Source: Arenicola marina (taxonomy: Eukaryota > Annelida > Polychaeta > Arenicolidae). From it: a DNA stretch of 64,000 nt. The notes beneath the pieces are model-generated. The model saw only the letters and a list, made by a program, of their open reading frames with translations, was not told the origin of the DNA and made no database searches. Every line of letters begins with the position of its first letter. The first letter of the stretch is position 1. A program made the translations under genes and the position numbers. The stretch spans positions 25,776,352 through 25,840,351 of the forward strand of contig OZ025257.1 of NCBI GenBank assembly GCA_964019135.1, read 5' to 3'. This document shows, in pieces, positions 56,174-64,000 of this stretch.

Positions 56174-56954
56174 TTTGGAACTTGGTTCCATAAAAAAAAT
56201 CCTATTTAGGCTACAACCATATCAGAATTATTCCAACTGAGCCAGCTATTCTATTGTAGTTGTTTTATTTAACTGGGCGAGAACCGTGTAAGAATAAATC
56301 CAGTTACTATTATTATTATTAAAATGCAGAAAGATTAAATTCCACACGATTCCGATATGGCCTCCCCATGTGGGAATTCCTATTTGGCGCAGCGCCATAT
56401 GAGAATATTCCCACATGGCGCGGATCACGACATGGCGCAGACCACAATCACTGAGTCAGCAGGTCAGTGGTGTACAACTGGAATTTAGTTTTACTCAGTT
56501 CCGCTTCATAGCCGCTGGCAACGAAACCACTGTAACTGCTGGTTACCTGCTTATTCGTTAGTCCCAGAAGGTGAAGTGCTTATTCAAGTGGGCCTCCGGG
56601 TGTGATATAGGAGATCGCCATGACAAATAAGATAAATAATAATAAATAAGAGTGGAAATTGAACGAGCGAAAACTACAGGCACAGTAAATCAGCCCACCC
56701 TCGGGCCTCCCCCCTCCACTGATTGACTGTGCCTGTGGCAAAAACTAATAAAAAGAGCTAGGGGAAGGTCGGTATATTTCAATCACTTCGTGACAGGACT
56801 GCTGCAATGTACAACTACAAACTAAGCAGTACATAATGCATTATGAGGTCGCCTTCTGTTTAGTGCATCCCTCTAGCGAATATATGTTGTAAATGTTAAT
56901 ATCAGTGATCTTTTAACAGGCCAATACGATATCCGGCTAAATTCATTGAATAGA
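56174..56954. other. No gene recognised
   Basis: Short AT-rich stretch with ATT triplet repeats near 56,310 and a small palindrome TTGGCGCAGCGCCA near 56,390. No coding or RNA gene is seen. Confidence 0.6.
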
Positions 56955-59900
56955 TTTGATAGAAGTCGGGATCGGGAGAGATTGAGGCATCCTTGACTTT
57001 GATGAAAGTCGGGATCGGGTGAGGACTGAGTCGTCCCTGACTTTGATGGAAGTCGGGGTCTGGAGAGGACTGAGGCGTCCTTGACTTTGATAGAAGTCGT
57101 GATCGGGTGAGGACTAAGAAGTCCCAGACTTTGATAGAAGTCGTAATCCGGTGACGACTGAGGAGTCCCTGACTTTGATAGAAGTCGGGGTCTGGAGAGG
57201 ACAGGGGCGTCCCCGACTTTGATAGAAGTCGTGATCGGGTGAGGACTAAAGAGTCCCCGACTTTGATAGCAGTCGTGATCGGGTGAGGACTAAGGAGTCC
57301 CTGACTTTGATAGCAGTCGTGATCGGGTGAGGACTAAGGAGTCCCAGACTTTGATACAAATCGTGATCGGGTGAGGACTAAGGAGTCCCTGACTTTGATA
57401 CAAGTCGTGATCGGGTGAGGACTAAGGAGTCCCAGACTTTGATAGCAGTCGTGATCGGGTGAGGACTAAGGAGTCCCTGACTTTGATACAAGTCGTGATC
57501 GGGTGAGGACTAAGGAGTCCCAGACTTTGATAGCAGTCGTGATCGGGTGAAGACTAAGGAGTCCCTGACTTTGATACAAGTCGTGATCGGGTAAGGACTA
57601 AGAAGTCCCAGACTTTGATAGAAGTCGTGATCGGGTGAGGACTAAGGAGTCCCTGACTTTGATACAAGTCGTGATCGGGTGAGGACTAAGGAGTCCCAGA
57701 CTTTGATAGCAGTCGTGATCGGGTGAGGACTAAGGAGTCCCTGACTTTGATACAAGTCGTGATCGGGTGAGGATTAAGGAGTCCCAGACTTTGATAGAAG
57801 TCGTGATCGGGTGAGGACTAAGGAGTCCCAGACTTTGATAGAAGTCGGGGTCTGGAGAGGACAGGGGCGTCCTTGACTTTGATAGAAGTCGTGATCGGGT
57901 GAGGACTAAGGAGTCCCAGACTTTGATAGAAGTCGTGATCGGGTGAGGACTAAAGAGTCCCAGACTTTGATAGAAGTCGTGATCGGGTGAGGACTAAGGA
58001 GTCCCTGACTTTGATAGAAGTCGTGATCGGGTGAGGACTAAAGAGTCCCAGACTTTGATACAAGTCGTGATCGGGTGAGGACTAAGGAGTCCCAGACTTT
58101 GATAGCAGTCGTGATCGGGTGAGGACTAAGAAGTCCCAGACTTTGATACAAGTCGTGATCGGGTGAGGACTAAGGAGTCCCAGACTTTGATAGAAGTCGT
58201 GATCGGGTGAGGACTAAGGAGTCCCAGACTTTGATACAAGTCGTGATCGGGTGAGGACCAAGGAGTCCCTGACTTTGATACAAGCCGTGATCGGGTGAGG
58301 ATTAAGGAGTCCCTGACTTTGATAGAAGTCGTGATCGGGTGAGGACTGAGGAGTCCCTGACTTTGATAGAAGTCGGGGTCTGGAGAGGACAGGGGCGTCC
58401 TTGACTTTGATAGAAGTCGTGATCGGGTGAGGACTAAAGACTCCCAGACTTTGATAGAAGTCGTGATCGGGTGAGGACTGAGGAGTCCCTGACTTTGATA
58501 GAAGTCGGGGTCTGGAGAGGACAGGGGCGTCCTTGACTTTGATAGAAGTCGTGATCGGGTGAGGACTAAAGACTCCCAGACTTTGATAGAAGTCGTGATC
58601 GGGTGAGGACTGAGGAGTCCCTGACTTTGATAGAAGTCGGGGTCTGGAGAGGACAGGGGCGTCCTTGACTTTGATAGAAGTCGTGATCGGGTGAGGACTA
58701 AAGACTCCCTGACTTTGATAGAAGTCGTGATCGGGTGAGGACTAAGAAGTCCCAGACTTTGATACAAGTCGTGATCAGGTGAGGACTGAGGAGTCCCTGA
58801 CTTTGATAGAAGTCGTGATCGGGTGACGACTAAAGAGTCCCAGACTTTGATAGAAGTCGTGATCGGGTGAGGACTAAGGAGTCCCTGACTTTGATAGAAG
58901 TCGTGATCGGGTGAGGATTAAAGAGTCCCAGACTTTGATAGCAGTCGTGATCGGGTGAGGACTAAGGAGTCCCTGACTTTGATAGAAGTCGGGGTCTGGA
59001 GAGGACAGGGGCGTCCTTGACTTTGATAGAAGTCGTGATCGGGTGAGGACTAAGGAGTCCCAGACTTTGATAGAGGTCGTGATCGGGTGAGGACTAAGGA
59101 GTCCCTGACTTTGATAGAAGTCGTGATCGGGTGAGGATTAAAGAGTCCCAGACTTTGATAGCAGTCGTGATCGGGTGAGGACTAAGGAGTCCCTGACTTT
59201 GATACAAGTCGTGATCGGGTGAGGACTAAGGAGTCCCTGACTTTGATAGAAGTCGGGGTCTGGAGACGACAGGGGCGTCCTTGACTTTGATAGAAGTCGT
59301 GATCGGGTGAGGACTAAAGAGTCCCCGACTTTGATAGCAGTCGTGATCGGGTGAGGACTAAAGAGTCCCAGACTTTGATAGCGGTCGTGATCGGGTGAGG
59401 ACTAAGGAGTCCCCGAATTTGATACAAGTCGTGATCGGGTGAGGACTAAGGAGTCCCAGACTTTGATAGAAGTCGTGATCGGGTGAGGACTAAAGAGTCC
59501 CAAACTTTGATAGAAGTCGTGATCGGGTGAGGACTAAAGAGTCCCAGACTTTGATACAAGTCGTGATCGGGTGAGGACTGAGGAGTCCCCGACTTTGATA
59601 GAAGTCGGGGTATGGAGAGGACAGGGGCGTGCTTGACTTTGATAGCAGTCGTGATCGGGTGAGGACTAAAGACTCCCAGACTTTGATAGAAGTCGTGATC
59701 GGGTGAGGACTAAAGAGTCCCATACTTTGATAGAAGTCGTGATCGGGTAAGGACTAACGAGTCCCTGACTTTGATAGAAGTCGGGGTCTGGAGAGGACAG
59801 CGGCGTCCTTGACTTTGATAGAAGTCGTGATCGGGTGAGGACTAAAGAGTCCCAGACTTTGATAGAAGTCGTGATCGGGTGAGGACTAAGGAGTCCCAGA

Positions 59901-62900
59901 CTTTGATAGAAGTCGTGATCGGGTGAGGACTAAGGAGTCCCTGACTTTGATAGAAGTCGTGATCGGGTAAGGACTAAGGAGTCCCAGACTTTGATAGCAG
60001 TCGTGATCGGGTGAGGACTAAGGAGTCCCTGACGTTGATAGAAGTCGGGGTCTGGAGAGGACAGGGGCGTCCTTGACTTTGATAGAAGTCGTGATCGGGT
60101 GAGGACTAAAGAGTCCCAGACTTTGATACAAGTCGTGATCGGGTGAGGACTAAGGAGTCCCAGACTTTGATAGAAGTCGGGGTCTGGAGAGGACAGGGGC
60201 GTCCTTGACTTTGATAGAAGTCGTGATCGGGTGAGGACTAAAGAGTCCCAGACTTTGATACAAGTCGTGATCTGGTGAGGACTGAGGAGTCCCTGACTTT
60301 GATAGAAGTCGGGGTCTGGAGAGATCAGGGGCGTCCTTGATTTTGATAGAAGTCGTGATCGGGTGAGGACTGAGGAGTCCCTGACTTTGATACAAGTCGT
60401 GATCGGGTGAGGACTAAGGAGTCCCTGACTTTGATACAAGTCGTGATCGGGTGAGGACTAAGGAGTCCCCGACTTTGATAGAAGTCGTGATCGGGTGAGG
60501 ACTAAGGAGTCCCAGACTTTGATAGAAGTCGTGATCGGGTGAGGACTAAGGAGTCCCCGACTTTGATACAAGTCGTGATCGGGTGAGGACTAAGGAGTCC
60601 CAGACTTTGATAGAAGTCGTGATCGGGTGAGGACTAAGGAGTCCCCGACTTTGATACAAGTCGTGATCGGATGAGGACTAAGGAGTCCCAGACTTTGATA
60701 GAAGTCGTGATCGGGTGAGGACTAAGGAGTCCCCGACTTTGATACAAGTCGTGATCGGGTGAGGACTAAGGAGTCCCAGACTTTGATAGAAGTCGTGATC
60801 GGGTGAGGACTAAGGAGTCCCAGACTTTGACATAAGTCGGAGTCTGGAGAGGACAGGGGCGTCCCTGACTTTGATAGAAGTCGTGATCGGGTGAGGACTA
60901 AGGAGTCCCTGACTTTGATAGAAGTCGGGGTCTGGAGAGGACAGGGGCGTCCCTGACTTTGATAGAAGTCGTGATCGGGTGAGGACTAAGGAGTCCCAGA
61001 CTTTGATAGAAGTCGTGATCGGGTGAGGACTAAGGAGTCCCTGACTTTGATAGAAGTCGTGATCGGGTGAGGACTAAAGAGTCCCCGACTTTGATAGAAG
61101 TCGTGATCGGGTGAGGACTAAAGAGTCCCAGACTTTGATAGAAGTCGTGATCGGGTGGGGACTAAGGAGTCCCAGACTTTGATAGAAGTCGTGATCGGGT
61201 GAGGACTAAGGAGTCCCAGACTTTGATAGAAGTCGTGATCGGGTGAGGACTAAGGAGTCCCTGACTTTGATAGAAGTCGTGATCGGGTGAGGACTAAAGA
61301 GTCCCCGACTTTGATAGAAGTCGTGATCGGGTGAGGACTAAAGAGTCCCTGACTTTGATACAAGTCGTGATCGGGTGAGGACTAAGGAGTCCCTGACTTT
61401 GATAGAAGTCGGGGTCTGGAGAGGACAGGGGCGTCCTTGACTTTGATAGAAGTCGTGATCGGGTGAGGACTAAGGAGTCCCAGACTTTGATAGAGGTCGT
61501 GATCGGGTGAGGACTAAGGAGTCCCTGACTTTGATAGAAGTCGTGATCGGGTGAGGATTAAAGAGTCCCAGACTTTGATAGCAGTCGTGATCGGGTGAGG
61601 ACTAAGGAGTCCCTGACTTTGATACAAGTCGTGATCGGGTGAGAACTAAGGAGTCCCTGACTTTGATAGAAGTCGGGGTCTGGAGACGACAGGGGCGTCC
61701 TTGACTTTGATAGAAGTCGTGATCGGGTGAGGACTAAAGAGTCCCCGACTTTGATAGCAGTCGTGATCGGGTGAGGACTAAAGAGTCCCAGACTTTGATA
61801 GCGGTCGTGATCGGGTGAGGACTAAGGAGTCCCCGAATTTGATACAAGTCGTGATCGGGTGAGGACTAAGGAGTCCCAGACTTTGATAGAAGTCGTGATC
61901 GGGTGAGGACTAAAGAGTCCCAAACTTTGATAGAAGTCGTGATCGGGTGAGGACTAAAGAGTCCCAGACTTTGATACAAGTCGTGATCGGGTGAGGACTG
62001 AGGAGTCCCCGACTTTGATAGAAGTCGGGGTATGGAGAGGACAGGGGCGTGCTTGACTTTGATAGCAGTCGTGATCGGGTGAGGACTAAAGACTCCCAGA
62101 CTTTGATAGAAGTCGTGATCGGGTGAGGACTAAAGAGTCCCATACTTTGATAGAAGTCGTGATCGGGTAAGGACTAAGGAGTCCCTGACTTTGATAGAAG
62201 TCGGGGTCTGGAGAGGACAGCGGCGTCCTTGACTTTGATAGAAGTCGTGATCGGGTGAGGACTAAAGAGTCCCAGACTTTGATAGAAGTCGTGATCGGGT
62301 GAGGACTAAGGAGTCCCAGACTTTGATAGAAGTCGTGATCGGGTGAGGACTAAGGAGTCCCTGACTTTGATAGAAGTCGTGATCGGGTAAGGACTAAGGA
62401 GTCCCAGACTTTGATAGCAGTCGTGATCGGGTGAGGACTAAGGAGTCCCTGACGTTGATAGAAGTCGGGGTCTGGAGAGGACAGGGGCGTCCTTGACTTT
62501 GATAGAAGTCGTGATCGGGTGAGGACTAAAGAGTCCCAGACTTTGATACAAGTCGTGATCGGGTGAGGACTGAGGAGTCCCAGACTTTGATAGAAGTCGG
62601 GGTCTGGAGAGGACAGGGGCGTCCTTGACTTTGATAGAAGTCGTGATCGGGTGAGGACTAAAGAGTCCCAGACTTTGATACAAGTCGTGATCTGGTGAGG
62701 ACTGAGGAGTCCCTGACTTTGATAGAAGTCGGGGTCTGGAGAGATCAGGGGCGTCCTTGATTTTGATAGAAGTCGTGATCGGGTGAGGACTGAGGAGTCC
62801 CTGACTTTGATACAAGTCGTGATCGGGTGAGGACTAAGGAGTCCCTGACTTTGATACAAGTCGTGATCGGGTGAGGACTAAGGAGTCCCCGACTTTGATA

Positions 62901-64000
62901 GAAGTCGTGATCGGGTGAGGACTAAGGAGTCCCAGACTTTGATAGAAGTCGTGATCGGGTGAGGACTAAGGAGTCCCCGACTTTGATACAAGTCGTGATC
63001 GGGTGAGGACTAAGGAGTCCCAGACTTTGATAGAAGTCGTGATCGGGTGAGGACTAAGGAGTCCCCGACTTTGATACAAGTCGTGATCGGATGAGGACTA
63101 AGGAGTCCCAGACTTTGATAGAAGTCGTGATCGGGTGAGGACTAAGGAGTCCCCGACTTTGATACAAGTCGTGATCGGGTGAGGACTAAGGAGTCCCAGA
63201 CTTTGATAGAAGTCGTGATCGGGTGAGGACTAAGGAGTCCCAGACTTTGACATAAGTCGGAGTCTGGAGAGGACAGGGGCGTCCCTGACTTTGATAGAAG
63301 TCGTGATCGGGTGAGGACTAAGGAGTCCCTGACTTTGATAGAAGTCGGGGTCTGGAGAGGACAGGGGCGTCCCTGACTTTGATAGAAGTCGTGATCGGGT
63401 GAGGACTAAGGAGTCCCAGACTTTGATAGAAGTCGTGATCGGGTGAGGACTATGGAGTCCCTGACTTTGATAGAAGTCGTGATCGGGTGAGGACTAAAGA
63501 GTCCCCGACTTTGATAGAAGTCGTGATCGGGTGAGGACTAAAGAGTCCCAGACTTTGATAGAAGTCGTGATCGGGTGGGGACTAAGGAGTCCCAGACTTT
63601 GATAGAAGTCGTGATCGGGTGAGGACTAAGGAGTCCCAGACTTTGATAGAAGTCGTGATCGGGTGAGGACTAAGGAGTCCCTGACTTTGATAGAAGTCGT
63701 GATCGGGTGAGGACTAAAGAGTCCCCGACTTTGATAGAAGTCGTGATCGGGTGAGGACTAAAGAGTCCCAGACTTTGATAGAAGTCGTGATCGGGTGAGG
63801 ACTAAGGAGTCCCAGACTTTGATAGAAGTCGTGATCGGGTGAGGACTAAGGAGTCCCAGACTTTGATAGAAGTCGTGATCGGGTGAGGACTAAGAAGTCC
63901 CAGACTTTGATACAAGTCGTGATCGGGTGAGGACTAAGAAGTCCCAGACTTTGATAGAAGTCGTGATCGGGTGAGGACTAAGAAGTCCCAGACTTTGATA
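56955..64000. repeat. 44-bp minisatellite array, about 160 units, continuing past the window
   Basis: Period 44 bp; the plus-strand unit carries GTCGTGATCGGGTGAGGACT and AGTCCCAGACTTTGATAGAA. A recurring variant, GTCGGGGTCTGGAGAGGACA, appears every few units. A 2,420-bp (55-unit) block at about 58,950-61,350 is followed by a nearly identical copy at about 61,370-63,770. CGG|GTGAGG in each unit resembles a 5' splice site on the plus strand, but no exon of this type is in the window. Short minus-strand open frames with 44-residue periodicity are artefacts. Confidence 0.97.

Noticed and set aside
58126..62859. Minus-strand ORFs with a 44-residue period as a repeat protein
   Set aside because: They appear only where repeat variants lack the TAG that the unit normally carries, they are duplicated exactly with the block, and no gene structure surrounds them.

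Overview
This is a metazoan window, not a microbial one. It carries two multi-exon genes on the minus strand with GT-AG introns and animal-specific domains: a CHST15-like Golgi sulfotransferase and an LRP3/LRP12-like CUB/LDLa receptor. The rest is tandem repeats and mobile elements. The deuterostome-like proteins and the extreme load of minisatellites, many spanning exon-intron junctions, suggest a cephalochordate (Branchiostoma). That assignment is an inference; no sequence marker proves it.

Layout. 1-10,128 is a 40-bp minisatellite (about 250 units). 10.1-16.6 kb is low-information DNA with two MITE-like palindromic elements, a dispersed repeat and a pair of inverted 20-bp arrays. 16,663-31,786 (minus) is the sulfotransferase-like gene: seven coding exons, 474 or 482 aa. 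Both PAPS-binding motifs look destroyed, so it may be a pseudoenzyme. 31.8-40 kb holds three more arrays. 40,012-50,351 (minus) is the LRP3/LRP12-like receptor: ten coding exons, 836 aa, with signal peptide, CUB, 2 LDLa, CUB, 3 LDLa, TM and a long cytoplasmic tail. 53,591-56,164 is a 2.57-kb DNA transposon with about 290-bp terminal inverted repeats and a 9-bp target-site duplication. It carries an intronless SGNH-hydrolase plus PHD-like finger ORF. 56,955-64,000 is a 44-bp minisatellite that runs off the window.

Main discovery. Many arrays are not random intronic satellites. Their unit is a copy of the splice junction of the exon they touch. In the sulfotransferase gene the 9.2-kb intron between the second and third coding exons has essentially no unique sequence: about 148 copies of the upstream exon end plus 5' splice site abut about 33 copies of the 3' splice site plus start of the downstream exon. 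In the receptor gene the exons for CUB1, LDLa1, LDLa2 and LDLa3 each have a donor-derived array beginning at their 3' edge. This points to a recurrent process that amplifies exon-intron boundaries and so creates fields of decoy splice sites. I recall a similar phenomenon being described in amphioxus Adh under the name 'mirage' minisatellites, but could not verify this. The scale here, several junctions in two neighbouring genes and a whole intron built from its two ends, deserves attention.

The very long open frames inside the arrays (up to 2,497 codons) are by-products of stop-free repeat units and are not called as genes.
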